Below are positions 10,971 to 24,014 of a DNA stretch of 64,000 nucleotides, piece by piece. Positions within the stretch are counted from its first letter, which is position 1. Each line of letters starts with the position of its first letter. The DNA comes from Berberis thunbergii (Eukaryota > Streptophyta > Magnoliopsida > Ranunculales > Berberidaceae). The notes beneath the pieces are model-generated. The model was not told where the DNA came from, searched no databases, and saw nothing but the letters and a program-made list of their open reading frames with translations. Made by a program: the position numbers and the translations under genes. Location: positions 310,001 through 374,000 of the forward strand of contig QNQO01000538.1 of the NCBI GenBank assembly GCA_003290165.1. The letters are read 5' to 3'.

Positions 10971-13900
10971 ATGGCTGGCGGCGATGTCCCTACCGGCGTA
11001 ACTCGAAAAACGATTTCACCTTACGACATCACTTCTCTTGATAATCCCGAACTTTCAATTACTCAGGTGCAATTGAAAGGGGACAATTATGATGAATGGG
11101 CTCGTTCGTTTTGAACAGCCTTGAGGGCTCGGAAGAAATTCGAGTTCATTGATGGAACTATCACACAACCTGGCGAGCAGTTAGGAGACCTCGAAGACTG
11201 GTGGACTATCAACTTGCTTTTGGTGTCTTGGATCCGAAATACCATCGAATCTACGCTACGCTCCACTATTTCTCATGTGGAAATAGCGCAGGACCTCTGG
11301 AATGACATCAAGGATCGATTCTCCATTACTAACGGATCGCGGATTCAACAACTAAAATCCGATCTTGCAGATTGCAAACAGAAGGGTCTGACCATAATGG
11401 ACTACTATGGGCGACTCAAGCAACTTTGGGATGAACTGGGTAATTTTGAACAATTGTCGACGTGCAAGTGCGGGAAGTGTACTTGCAATCTCGTTTCGAT
11501 TTTGGAGAAAAAACGAGAGGAAGAAAAGTGCACTTATTTCTTATTGGCTTGGATGAAAATTTGTACAGAACGATGAGATTCAACATATTGGCTCAAGATT
11601 TGTTGCCAAACATGAACAATGTATACTCAATTCTCATCCAAGAGGAGTGGGTAAAAAAAATCACTCACGGCAAGGAAGAACGAGGAGAAATTATGGCCCT
11701 CGCCACACGAACCCGACCTGACGGAAGAGATAAATCTAGTACGGTGTGTTACCATTGTAAAAGGACGGAGCATGAATCTGAAAATTGCTTTGCCTTGCAC
11801 GGATATCCAGAATGGTGGGGTAACAGACCCCAAAGTAATGGGAACAGTGCTGATGCTGATCGTGGAAGAGGGCAGTCAAGTGTTCGCGGCAGTGGCCGAG
11901 GTACCAATGGTATGCATCATGCCAACGCCACTCAGACCGGTTCTGTTGGGGCAAGAATAACTGAGACAGATGCATCTCAATTGCCCGGACTGAATACCGG
12001 TCAGTGGCAGACGCTTCTCCAAATGCTGGGTGGGTCAAAACTCGCAACGACTGAGAAGATGACTGGTAAACCTTGGATTATTGACACGGGAGCTTCGAAT
12101 TACATGACTGTCACGATCGAGGATCTCAGTGACTTAAGGGAGATTGCTCAATGTCCCGTGGGATTGCCAGATGGGCGTAGCGCCATCGCCACTAATGAGG
12201 GGACGATCATTCTTGAAAGAAATTTGTTTTTGAAAAATGTTCTTTATGTGCCAGGGCTTACTTGCAATTTAATTTCTGTGTCACAATTGACTAATCACTA
12301 TAACTATTTTGTCCAATTCACTAATGGTCTGTGTGTTATACATGACCGCACTTCGAGGATGTTGATTGGTTCAGGTGAAAGACAAGATGGACTCTATTAC
12401 TTCCGGGGCTGCGACGGGTTCAAGCAGTGAAGGCCAATAGTGTGGTGTCTATTGATCTGTGGCACAAGCGACTAGGTCATCCATATCTACAAGTAACAAA
12501 GTTAATTCCTGAAGTCAGTTTAAGTGAAAGAAATAATAGCTTGAATAAAAATTGTGACGTCTATTAGAGGGCAAAGCAAAGTAGAGATAAGTTTCCCGTT
12601 AGTGAACATAAAACTTCGACTATTTTTGAACTTATTCACACTGATTTATGGGGACCTTATAGAACTGCTTCCTCTTATGGTGCTTCTTATTTTTTGACCA
12701 TCGTTGATGATTTTCCCATACTGTATGGATTTATTTACTTGTTGATAAAAAAAAGGTCTCTCGTACCCTTAAAAATGTTTTTCTCGATGGTTGAGAGACA
12801 ATTTGATAAAGAAGTTAAAATTTTGCGAAGTGGTAATGACACTGAATTCACTTGTCTGCGCCAATATTTCTTGATCATGGGATTGTTTTTCAAACGTCTT
12901 GTGCATGAACACCTCAACAAAATGGGCAGGTTGAACGGAAACACTAACATATTTTGAACGTAGCTCGGGTGCTGCGTTTTCAGGGCTTTCTTCCTATTGA
13001 GTTTTGGGGAGAGTGTGTGTTGACGGCTGGATACTTGATAAATAGGACTCCTTCCTTGGTCTTGAATGGGAAAACGCCCTATAGTGTCTTATATGGCAGC
13101 GCACCCACTTACGATCACTTGCGCATTTTGGGGTCCTTGTGTTATGTGCATGTGAAGACGGGGGATAAGTTTGCAAGTAGAAGTCGTAGGTGCGTCTTTG
13201 TTGGGGTACCCTTATGGAAAAAAGGGGTGGCGCTTGTATGACTTGGAGAAACATGATTTCTTTGTTTCTCGTAATGTTGTGTTCTCGGAAGAAGTTTTCC
13301 CTTTGCAGATAATTTTAATTTAGACCACGATGGTCTGCCTAATGTCGAGGCAATTCACGAGGACTTTGAGGAGACACCTACGCCTGTATTGAGGGGGGTG
13401 CCGAGGAGTTTGTACAGCCGGATGGGGCTGCTAGGCAGTCGGCATGTGCATCGGATGGGGTTGCTGGTGCCGAGGAGTTTGTATAGCCAGGTGGGGCTGC
13501 TGGGCAGTCGGCATGTGCATTGGATGGGGCTGCTGGGGCAGTCGGCATGTGCATTGGATGGGGCTGCTGGGCTGCCAGTTTGTGCGAACCAAGAGGATGA
13601 CCCAACTCAAAGTCAGGCAGATATATTGGGCAGGGATCAATGCAGGAGGCAAGCCTCGGTTCGACTCCGTGATTATGTTACTTATACTATTCAAAAATTG
13701 AATCCATCCATACCAACATCACCCGTACTACGACATTCCTCTGGTACACCCTATCCTATCGCACACTATGTGAATTGTGATAATTTTTCTGTGCGACATA
13801 GACATTTTCTCGCAGCCTTGACAGCGGATCGGGAACCTGTGTGCTATTTCTGAGACCGTGAAAGACAGCCCCTGGAGGGATGCCATGAGACGAGAACTTG

Positions 13901-15372
13901 AAGCTCTTGAGACTAATGAAACCCGGGTTGTCGCCGATTTGCCACCAGGAAAGAAAGCTCTAGGATGCAAGTGGGTATACAAGATCAAGTATCATTCTGA
14001 CGGTACCATTGAGCGATTGAATGCTCGGCTGGTTATTCTTGGGAATCATCAAATTGAAGGAATTGATTATATAGAGACATTTGCTCCAGTCGCCAAGATG
14101 GTTACAATGAGGGTATTTCTTGCCGTTGCAGCTACCATGAATTGGGAAGTTTATCAGATGGATGTCCATAATGCATTTTTACATGGTAACCTTATGGAGG
14201 AGGTATACATGAAATTACCGCCCAGTTTTCAGGTGGGAACTTCCGAGAAGGTGTGCAAGCTTAGGAAATCATTATATGGGATGAAGCAGGCACCCCCGTG
14301 CTGGTTCGCTAAACTGTCAACTGCTTTGAAGAATTATGGTTTTCAACAATCTTATTCAAATTATTATTTGTTTATTCTACAGAGAGGTGTGGTTAAGCTC
14401 AGTGTTCTTGTTTATGTCGACGATCTTATCATCTCTGGGAGTCATCCGGTTGATATACAGAAATTCAAGGATTACCTCATTGCTTGTTTCCACATGAAAG
14501 ATCTGGGTCTTTTAAAGTATTTCTTGGGGGTAGAAGTGGCACGTGGACCAGCTGGGTTTGTACTTTGTCAACTCAAATATGCCCTTGACATCATTTCTGA
14601 GGCCGGATTACTAGGGTCGGGCAAGGCTCACGGCGGTGCCATTGGAACAGAATCACCGACTCGCCTTGTCCACGAGTCAAGAGCTCGCTGACTCGGAGCC
14701 TTATTGTCGCTTGGTGGGCGGCTAATTTATTTGTGTTTTACTCGATCCAAATTATCTTATAGTGTTCACGTTTTATCTCAATTTATGCAGCGTCCTTGGG
14801 CGGACCACTGGGAAGCTGCTTTACTGGTGGTTCGGTACTTAAAAGGTAATCCGGGTCAAGGTATACATTTGAGTAGTAAGTGTGACATGCATTTACATGG
14901 GTGGTATGACGCTGACTGGGCCGGATGCCCTTTGACTAGGCGGTCCCTCACTGGTTGGTTGGTGTTTCTTGGGGACTCGCCGGTATCTTGGAAGACGAAG
15001 AAACAACATACAGTATCCCGCTCCTCCGCAGAGGCGGAATATCGGTCTATGGCTATGACTACATGTGAGTTGAAATGGCTAAAAGCTATTTTAGCTAGCC
15101 TCGGGATGCCCCATACACGTCATATGTCTCTTCATTGTGATAGTCAGACGACTCTCCATATATCTCAAAATCCCATATTTCATGAACGGACAAAACATAT
15201 TGAGGTCGATTGTCACTTTGTCCGTGATGAAATTGTTGCCGGACATATTCATCCCACCTTTGTCCCGTCCAATACGCAACTCGCAGACATTTTCACAAAA
15301 GCGTTGGGCAAACGACAATATGAGTATTTACTTCCCATGTTGGGCATACGAGATCTTCATGCACCAACTTGA
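10971..15372 (+). pseudogene. Broken Copia gag-pol
   Basis: The frame opens with ATG 33 bases past the 5' LTR. Visible in order: gag; a CX2CX4HX4C zinc knuckle (CYHCKRTEHESENC, near 11745); the protease motif IIDTGAS (near 12077); integrase zinc-finger and core remnants (LWHKRLGH near 12460, IHTDLWGP near 12635); reverse transcriptase with YVDD (near 14415); and RNase H with DADWAG and SSAEAEYR, ending in DIFTKALG. Defects: an in-frame TGA at 11112-11114, a frameshift near 11510, a stop at 12428-12430, frame changes through the integrase and between 13240 and 13860, and a break at 14690. It cannot make a complete polyprotein as written. Domain order and LTRs make the assignment secure; I do not assign a lineage. 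Confidence 0.92.
13397..13572 (+). repeat. Nested GC-rich minisatellite between integrase and reverse transcriptase of the Copia
   Basis: Two units of about 69 bases starting gtgccgaggagtttgta lie head to tail (13397 and 13470). The second half of the unit, a core of 33-34 bases beginning cagtcggcatgtgcat, then occurs once more, giving three cores in all. It is far richer in G and C than its surroundings and sits where the integrase C-terminus would normally join the reverse transcriptase. Confidence 0.85.
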
Positions 15373-15382
15373 GGGGAGGGGG
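15371..15382 (+). other. Polypurine tract of the Copia element
   Basis: gaggggaggggg lies directly before the 3' LTR, which fixes the LTR start at TATTGAG. Confidence 0.88.
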
Positions 15383-15620
15383 TATTGAGAATATTCTATT
15401 GATTATGTTAATACTGTATTTTAGGAACTAAATATTGGTTTTAGGAAGGTTGTTTATTGGGTCAATGTTGTATAACATCTTTAAGGAAGTTAGCAGATTC
15501 TTAGGGTGATTAGGAGTTGCCTAATTTTGGGTGATTAACTTGTATATAAACTGCAGAACAACAATGAGAAAGGCAAAACATTATTCTCAAAAGATCAATT
15601 CTTTTCTTTGTTATTTGTTA
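15383..15620 (+). repeat. 3' LTR of the Copia element
   Basis: The same length as the 5' LTR. It ends TTATTTGTTA and is followed by the target duplication cattc. Confidence 0.93.
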
Positions 15621-15625
15621 CATTC

Positions 15626-17457
15626 CAGTTGTGCTTCAATGGAAAATAGTTCTGCCAAAAAAAAGGAACTTGATCATAGCTGTTGTTTATACCATGCTTA
15701 TCCTTTCAGCCGAAAAAGCTACTATCCATGTAAACCCCGTTTGGTCAAAATAGTGAAGCTATCATCGCAAATCACCCGAACATCGTGGTATACTAGTAGA
15801 GGAAGAGGTAAACACCTCTATAGAAATATCATCAGCTTGCTAGATTGAAAATATGTAGTCGAGCTTCCTGTATCATGTGAAGGAGCTCTGTGTTTTGAGC
15901 TCCTAGGGTGTTATCTTCTCCTTGTATTTGTTGCAATGAGTCATGATGCAGTGGCGAAGTGATGCCAGTGTCATTCATGTCATGAAATTTCCGTGATGTC
16001 TGTCCATTGGTGAATGCTTGCGTAGATTAATGTTGTTTTTTTACTTGTAGAGCTCTAGCAGCTTTAGATGGAATAGTGGTTTCCATTTTAATAGTGTTAG
16101 TTTTGCTTGAATTATATGGTCTGTTCTGAACATCTAATTAGTCTGTGATTCTGAATATCCCCTCCTTGGTGATGCCGAGTATTATGGCAAGAGAGCAAAA
16201 TCTCATTGGGAGTGTCTAATGTGATTCATGTGAGGCGCATATCAATCGTTCATGTTCATGTTTTCTTTCATTCTCAGTTCATCTTCTGAAACTTCTCTTT
16301 TGATCCATCCCACAATCGAATTGCAACCCCCACACGGATCGGCAAAGAAGAAGAGACAGACAATCAATCATGCTCTAACATACCCATTTCTCAAAACTCT
16401 CTTATTTGACTAATATATTCAGAAGTCGACACTCCATGTACCAAATGTTTTTATTTGAGAAAGTGCAGGGAGGTATGGGTTATGTGCACCAATGACAAAG
16501 GTGGTAAGCTAACTATCTCTCTGAATTTTTTTAGTTGGATGATTCCTAGTAGGTCATAGAACTGCTTTTCTTGATATGGACAATGGTCTGAGTTTAATCC
16601 ATGCATATTGTTATTTACTATAATATCACTTTAACAAATCTATCTTTTAAAATCTGCAAAAAAAATATTTTTTTCAATAATGCAAGAATCCTGACATTCT
16701 AACTTGATAAGATAACAATTAATAATTTGCTGTAGATGTTCCATTATATCCACAAGCAGGAAGGACGAGTTGTTTTATTTTGTAAAGAAGAAGCCTGACA
16801 TCCTTATTCTGTTTGACAGATCTCTGTCAACATATTGAAAGTAGTGATAAGAGATGGGCTTGATATTTAATTCAGCAGCTTATCTTCTATCAATATTCCA
16901 TTCCAATAAGGCTCTCATTCTCTTTATTAGTAGTTCCTGTAAATGCAAATTTCATATATTTTCATTTCCACTTTTTTTTTTTTTTTTTTTCATTTTCACT
17001 TTTTATTAAGTTATTTGTTTACCCTTTCTGTATCACGTATCTGTTGGGATGGAGTTAACTCGAATAGTACCACATCAAGTAAGGAGAAGTCATTATTAAG
17101 GTTTATAATGAAGTAGTCCACTCCCTAATAGCAATGAGGTATTTTAAGATAAAAAACCCTGTCATAGGTGTTTAAGTTCGGGACAATATCGTTGTTAGTG
17201 GACCTAGGTGCATGCGTTCATGCGTAGGAACTTAGCGAGGTGGAGGTGCAAGCGGCAAGCCGAATGCTAGGCCCAAGACAGCGGGACCCAGGTGCGCGCC
17301 AGCGCCAACAGTATCAGCTTTTCATGTGATGGGTGGAAGTGTTTTTCTGTGTGAAAATGGAAGCTTTTTGCTTTTCACCCTGCCATTGGAGATGCTCTTA
17401 GTAGAAATGTTATAGCTGTGGCACCCAGCTATAAGCACTACTTTCATCTTAAAGAAG
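15626..17457. other. Spacer between the Copia element and GH3 copy B
   Basis: No coding region is recognised. A 20-base T run lies near 16971-16990. The stretch 17180-17320 is more GC-rich than its surroundings. The string cattggagatgctctta (17384-17400) looks like the end of one of the common plant MITEs whose other strand starts TAAGAGCATCTCCAATG; it lies about 60 bases before the copy B TATA box, but I could not find its partner end. Confidence 0.4.
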
Positions 17458-17466
17458 TTTATATAA
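17458..17466 (+). promoter_or_regulatory. Probable TATA box of GH3 copy B
   Basis: TTTATATAA, 48 bases before the start codon, sits inside a block conserved with copy A (aagaagtt-ATATAA-ctgccctttgccttgcag). A leader intron ending at ttgcag is an alternative reading of the same block. Confidence 0.5.
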
Positions 17467-17513
17467 CTGCCCTTTGCCTTGCAGTTTCATATAGTTGTAA
17501 GTTAGGCTTAAAC

Positions 17514-20500
17514 ATGGTGAGGTTCTCCATAGTGGGGATTCTGTTCCTATGTTGTTTGTCAGCCATGGTAGAAGCAGAAGAAACTATGAAATACAAGGAC
17601 CCACAACAGCCATTGGGTGCAAGGATCAGGGACCTAATGAAGAGAATGACTCTAGCAGAGAAGATTGGTCAGATGACTCAAATTGAACGACTCAACGCTA
17701 CATCCGATGTAATGAAGAACTACTTCATTGGTAAGCTATCGATTGTACACTTGGATTTTTTTTTATACATTTCCTTTTGTGAATGACAGAAACAATACTA
17801 AGTTGATGGTTGAATTGAATCGAGTGTAGGGAGTGTATTGACTGGTGGGGGAAGTGATCCAGCTTTTAACGTCACCCCCAAGCACTGGGTGGATGCTGTG
17901 AATGCAGTACAGAAGGCAGCTCTCTCAACCCGTCTTGGGATTCCAATGATATACGGAATTGATGCTGTTCATGGTCATAACTTTGTCTATAAGGCTACAA
18001 TATTTCCTCACAATGTTGGACTTGGAGCTACAAGGTAAACTTGTCTTCCGTGTGTATGACCATGGTTGTTTGTGGTGCCATTATCTGTTTTCTGAGAACA
18101 TCCACTGGTCCCTTTGAAATTTGGCTGTTTGATCAGCCCGAATACGAAACGTTAAGTAAGGGTAGTTTGCAATGGGGAGCAGACAGTTGTTAAAAGTTAC
18201 TATTTTATTTATGTTTATTTATCTATTTATTTATTTTAAGTCTCTAGTTATCCCCTCTAATGGGATATTGACATATTGTAATGACAAATATCACAAGTTT
18301 TAACTTCGTTGATCAATTTCAACAACGAGGTCCTTTAATCTGCCCGTGTGATTCGGAATCTAAGAAGCTGTCTGGATTGAAAAAACATTTCAATGTAAAA
18401 CAATGGAAAAATAGAGAAGGGAGCACTTGGGCTTGAAGATGTCCTGTTTTTTCTTCAAGTTTTTGGCCTTTTAATGAACTTCTTTGTTGAGATGCAGGGA
18501 TTCTGATCTTGTGAAGAGGATTGGTGCTGCCACTGCTCTTGAAGTTAGAGCTACTGGCATTCAATATGCTTTTGCTCCATGTGTAGCGGTATATAAGAAT
18601 CAAAAATATTTAATTTACGCAAGTACCTTGTTAACTTCAAGAATGATACATTTGATTTCTGATTCTCCGTATCTGTTTTTTGCATTCAGGTTTGCCGAGA
18701 CCCAAGGTGGGGTAGGTGTTACGAGAGCTATAGTGAGGACCCTGCAATTGTCCGTTCCATGACAGAGATCATAACTGGATTGCAAGGAGACCTCCCACCG
18801 AATTCTCGAAAGGGTCTTCCTTATGTTAGTGGAAAGTATATACGTCTTGTCTCATTTTCTTTTATGTTATGTTTGTATGTGAGTTTGTAGCTTGTTGTGA
18901 CAGATTTTGTTGGATGATTTTGCTATTACGAAGGCATATTTCTTGATAGTATGCAGTTTGCTTTTCTTCTATGTAGGAACAAAGTTGCCGCCTGTGCTAA
19001 GCATTTCGTCGGTGATGGTGGCACAGACAAAGGCATTAACGAAAACAACACCATTGTGAACCAGCACGAATTACTAAGCATACACATGCCAGCCTATACT
19101 GACTCCATCATCAAGGGTGTCTCAACTGTGATGATTTCTTATTCAAGTATAAACGGAGTTAAGATGCATGGCAATCGTGATTTGGTCACGGGATTCCTTA
19201 AGGGCACTCTTCACTTTAAAGTAATGCAGTTTCATTTTGATTTTATTAAAATCATTTTGAGCAAAATTGAATAAAAGCCTAAATTTTGTGTTTGCTAATT
19301 ATGAATTTTCAGGGTTTTGTCATCTCGGATTGGCTGGGCATTGACAGTATTACCGATCCACCCCATGATAACTACACCTACTCTGTAGAAGCTAGTATCA
19401 ATGCTGGCCTTGACATGGTCAGTAACAAAAAGACTCTGATTGCAACATGCATCTCAGCCTGTGTGTAGTTCATGTTAGCATGTCAATCCTGTTCCTTAAT
19501 TTCACTCATTTTGTCATGCCTTTGGCATGTTAGACCTGTGTATTTGGCTCATCTTAGCATGCTGGAGTTATGTCTCTAGCTCATGTTGTTATGCATTCCA
19601 CCTTGGATTACCGAACCTTTAAGGTTGTAACTCATGGTAGCATGCTTTTGGTGTTCATGTGTTTTCAATGCGCACTGGCGTGCACATACATATATATTGA
19701 ATTTATTATTGATGTGGTCTCATTCCAATGATCTGGACAAAAGGTTTCTGATTGTCCTTTGTCTCACACGCATGGTAAAAGTGTTCTGGTTTATTTTGGA
19801 GATTGTATTTGCAGTGTCTTACAATATATACTTAATTTTTTCAACATAATACACCTTTTTCTCCAATTCTTTGCCTGTGGTTCAGGTCATGGTTCCATAC
19901 AACTACACAGAGTTCATCAATACTGTGACAGACCTGATCAATAAGAATGTCATTACTCTGAGTCGTATTGATGATGCAGTGAAGAGAATACTGCGAGTCA
20001 AGTTCAGCATGGGACTGTTTGAGAATCCATTGGCTGATTACAGCCTTGCTGACAAGGTTGGGTGCAAGGTAAGCTAATTTTCAGCGTCTAAGAAGACAGA
20101 ACAAAGCTACACAAACAAACGAAATTACAGTCTGTGCTCCACTACTAGTAGAATATACAGATTATGTTCTGTTTTACCAATTACATATACTCCACCAATG
20201 ATTTGAATGAAATAACCATATGCGTGCTATCTTGGAACAATGCAGGAGCACAGGGAATTGGCAAGGGAAGCTGTAAGGAAGTCACTTGTGCTACTCAAGA
20301 ATGGAAAATCCCCTGATCAGCCACTGCTACCATTACCTAAGAAGGCACCGATAATTCTTGTTGCTGGAAGTCATGGAAACAACTTGGGTTATCAATGTGG
20401 TGGATGGACTATCGCATGGCAGGGACTCAGTGGCAATAACATCACAGAAGGTCTGCTTCTTTATAATATCTCTACTACTACTAAGTCCATAGAATGCCTG

Positions 20501-21180
20501 AGTTCAAGGTTCCCATTTAGCCTTTTTTTTTACTCTTTTTTATTTGCACATGCTAGTTTAATGGTTTTCCTCTCAGGCGATGTTCACTTGTAATAAATTA
20601 CTTGATAAGATGGAACATTTTGGAAAATAAAGATTAGTGTCCCTATTGATAACCATCTCACTAACATGATAAAGTCTTAAAAACAGGAACTACTATCCTC
20701 AAAGCCATTAAATCTACCGTTGATCCAAGCACCCAAGTTGTGTACAATGAGAATCCAGATGCCAACTTTGTCAAATCTAGCGACTTCTCCTATGCTATTG
20801 TTGTGGTTGGTGAACTCCCTTATGCAGAGACCAAAGGTGACAGCTCGAACTTGACAATCCCTGACCCCGGCCCAAGCATAATCAATAATGTATGTGGAGC
20901 CGTTAAATGTGTTGTTGTTCTCATTTCTGGTCGTCCACTCGTACTTGAACCTTACATTGCAACCATTGACACTCTAGTGGCTGCATGGCTTCCGGGAAGT
21001 GAAGGCCAAGGTGTTGCTGATGTTCTCTTTGGTGACTATGGGTTCACTGGTAAGCTTGCTCGAACTTGGTTCAAATCAGTTGACCAACTTCCGATGAATG
21101 TTGGAGACCAGAACTATGATCCACTCTTCCCTTTGGGCTATGGGCTTGAAACAAAAACAGTAAAAACAACATGCCATTAG
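17514..21180 (+). CDS. GH3 beta-glucosidase / beta-D-glucan exohydrolase, copy B (9 exons)
   Basis: Predicted secreted GH3 enzyme of 629 residues. Exons: 17514-17730, 17830-18034, 18498-18588, 18690-18835, 18977-19220, 19313-19417, 19886-20068, 20246-20450, 20687-21180; GT-AG junctions, frame kept. An ATG further upstream in the same frame is passed over because this one opens on a signal peptide (about 1-21, ending VEA) that aligns with copy A. Motifs: AKHFVGDG (K228-H229), nucleophile motif [11 protein letters not shown] (D307, with the usual Trp at 308), GGWTIAW (W451, W455), acid/base loop [11 protein letters not shown] (E508/E513). Exons 2-9 match copy A in length to the base. Compared with A and C, His is Leu in the acid/base loop (GELPY for GEHPY). 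The compact gene of 3.7 kb with short introns and an unaltered nucleophile motif suggests an active apoplastic beta-glucosidase. Confidence 0.93.
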
Positions 21181-23479
21181 GCATTAGAAAGTAATTGCTC
21201 TAATGCTATTATTGACAAATTGATTGTCTAGGAACATAGAAGGCTTCTAAATCAATGACCTCAAGAATCTGATTGCAACCCTACAGTTGCCTTTTATGAA
21301 TTGAATGGGAGAATATAAAGATAAACTTGAATTAAGCAAAAATGTTATAGTTTGAACTTGACTTGGATTAACTTCTTATCCAAGATATATCAATGTTGTG
21401 TTTTGTAGGATTGCATGAACACAATCACAAATTTTTTTAGAGTGTTGCTATGTGTATCCAGCCGTTTGGCTCGGTTATACCAACTTTAGTTTACATTTTT
21501 AATTTATAAAAGTTACTTAGGGTACTCAACCTCTATTACTTAACTCTAAAACAACAATACTTAATTACAAGGAATAAGAGAAATGACTCCTAGCCTCCTC
21601 CCCATCTTTTATGTTCATCGGCTTGGTAGTTATTCTTTCAAGCAACCAAACAATAGATTCATAACTCCAATTATTAAAATAAAAATGTCATATTAAAATA
21701 ATAATAAAATTAGATGTATTTCTAATTTTTAAGAGCATTGCAATAGTTGTGAATAAAAAATCTCCAAATCTAGCACATATTCAATGTACATGTATGAGCC
21801 CAATTTCAAATGTCATTGATTTCTATTTTTTATTTTGCTCAAATAAATATGTGCACTCAATAAAATCGTTTTCATAAAAAAAGATAAGTTGGTGTTATGC
21901 ATTTTAAGTTGGTGCAACAAAGCAAAATATCCCAATGCTATTCTCCAATGGAGGATGAAGTGATCTCTTAAATGGATTTAAAAAATTCGAACAATCCTGA
22001 TTTTTATGAAAAATATAGATTTTTAACGACAAACAAGTAAGTGTTAATTTAGGTCGATTTTAGGAGGTGCATCGGTAGCTGATCTAAATGCAAAGCTAAA
22101 TCTGATTTAATTTCTTAGATTTTGACAGTTTTGCCTCATATCCATGAAATCTTTGTCAGTTGTAGTTTCTAGAACACCAAATGGTTTTTTATTCAGAGCT
22201 TCATAGGAAAAGTTTTGATTTTATTTATAACAAGGTGTCAATACGATAATGTTTGTGAATATGTTAACTTTGAAGTCAAAACTGATTTGTTTGGGGGGCA
22301 GTTCAATGTACTTCCCATATATAGGTGAAACGTTATTGAGTCTAGTTTCTAGAGCACAAAAAAATTATGCATTTGGAACTTCGGAGAAAAAGTTATGATT
22401 TTATTTATAAATGGGTGTCAATTTGATTTTTATTTCAAAGAAAAAATAAAAATAATAAATAATAAATAATAAATAATAATAAAAATCAAGTTTGTGATTG
22501 GCCTAGATAGGTTTTGAAAACAGAACAAATCAAAGAGATCCTTGATTTGCCTTTGCCTAGCTCAATTTTATAAATCGAACAATTCAAATAAAGACTTGAT
22601 TTTTAAAACGAAAGTATGATTTTTGACAAATTTTTAAATCGGTTCAAAGATTGCAAAAAAAAATTAATTTAATGATCTTTGGTTCTAAATACTAAATTCA
22701 TTCACTATGTACTTCCTTATTATAACCGAGCCTCTCTAAAGAGTCGTTTTTAAGAATAAATCGAGTCTTTTGTTATTGCTATCACTTTTCATAAATGACT
22801 CTATAAAAATGTTTTTGATTTATTTTTCAAGGCTCGTCCCCGTTAATTCCATAATCGGCCTTGGTACACCTTAACTCATGCTAGAAAACAAAGACATCAA
22901 ATCCAAGAGCTTGTTGGGGTTCATCAATAGTCATTGTTGGTATGAAGAGATAAATGTGAGAAGTGTCGGAGAGGTGAAATTTTTTTGAAATGGGTTTAAC
23001 AAAAACTTTACACATTAAATGATTTTGATATATACATGAGCTCAACATCAATTCCACCAATCAATAAAAAATCATTCAAATACAAACAAACAAATTTGTG
23101 GAGAGAGTGTGAGATATTGAGAATGAGAGAGAGAGAGAGAGATAAGTGTGTGTTGAGGGCAAATATAACCGAGAGTAAGGCATGGAGACATGGATTGAAA
23201 ATGTGAATAATGGAGTTGAAGAATAATGGAGCGGTGAATGTGGGTATGTTAGAAAAAATGAAGAGCAACACAAATGATCCAATTATGTCGATGCACCGGG
23301 AGTCTTTGGTCAAAATTTCAGTTCAAGTGTTGGGTCCATCCTTTTTTTTACTAAAGAGGGGCTATGATCCAAATCGTAGCTGTCATTATCACGGCCCCAA
23401 AATAATCAACTGAGTCAACTCAAATGGTTAATCGGTGGTGGCTTTTATCAAAATAGCGGGTGTTAAAACAAACAAACAA
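21181..23479. other. Spacer between GH3 copy B and CCMH, no gene seen
   Basis: AT-rich sequence with short ATT repeats (about 22447-22485). Two related phrases ending 'gattttatttataa...gtgtcaat' occur near 22217 and 22397. A GA-repeat lies at 23125-23140. No coding frame with recognisable motifs was found on either strand. Confidence 0.5.
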
Positions 23480-23543
23480 ACAAACGACCCTCCCGAACCC
23501 AAACGCAGCAACATTTCCTCTTGAACAGCATACTCAATTGAAG
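23480..23543 (+). other. Possible non-coding first exon of CCMH
   Basis: A stretch of unlike composition (ccctcccgaacccaaacgcagc...) ends in a good splice donor, GAAG|GTACGC, followed by a T-rich start of a possible intron. The CCMH start codon is preceded by a usable acceptor (gatatag|tacaATG, ending 25379). If joined, a leader intron of about 1.8 kb would contain the plastid fragment and the inverted-repeat element. This is an inference without transcript data. Confidence 0.3.
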
Positions 23544-24014
23544 GTACGCTTCTTTCCTTCCTTGCTTTCTTAGGGTTCCTATTTCTTAGTTAATCTTGCT
23601 TACTATGCGACTCAATTCAGCACCCTTGGTGTCTTGTTCAATAATTCACTTTCACTTCCATCATCCGAGTACTTCACTTTAAGTTCCATCACCCGAGTTC
23701 TATTTTGGGTTCAAATTTTACAGAATTTGGTAGTGTTAAAAGGAAAAAAATAAAAATAAAATGAGTTGCATTATATCTACTCTTGGTGGGAACTTCTGAT
23801 ATCCATAATTCTATCTCAGTACTTCAATTGTTTTCCACAAGGGATCAAGTTACATAAGTAAAAATTGAATTTATTATCTATGATATCTTGTATCTACCGA
23901 ACAAGAACCAATGAAACTCTATGTGAATCCCTGTGAAATAAATAAAATTTTCTAATCATTTTTATTTTCAATTGTATCGATTCCTTTTTCGATTTTAGAA
24001 CAAAGGACCTTATA

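Larger units (their letters stand above)
10700..15620 (+). mobile_element. Copia LTR retrotransposon with TA...TA termini
   Basis: A full-length but mutated element of 4,921 bases between GH3 copies A and B. Two 238-base LTRs (10700-10937, 15383-15620) are flanked by an exact 5-base duplication CATTC (10695-10699, 15621-15625). With those edges the LTRs start TATTGAG and end TTTGTTA, not the canonical TG...CA. A primer-binding site TGGTATCAGAGCC follows the 5' LTR directly and a polypurine tract (gaggggaggggg) abuts the 3' LTR. Gene order is gag, protease, integrase, reverse transcriptase, RNase H, which is Copia order. Confidence 0.95.

Noticed and set aside
13378..13694. Minus-strand frames rich in Pro, Ala and His opposite the Copia minisatellite
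   Set aside because: They are shadows of the repeat on the antisense strand of gag-pol.
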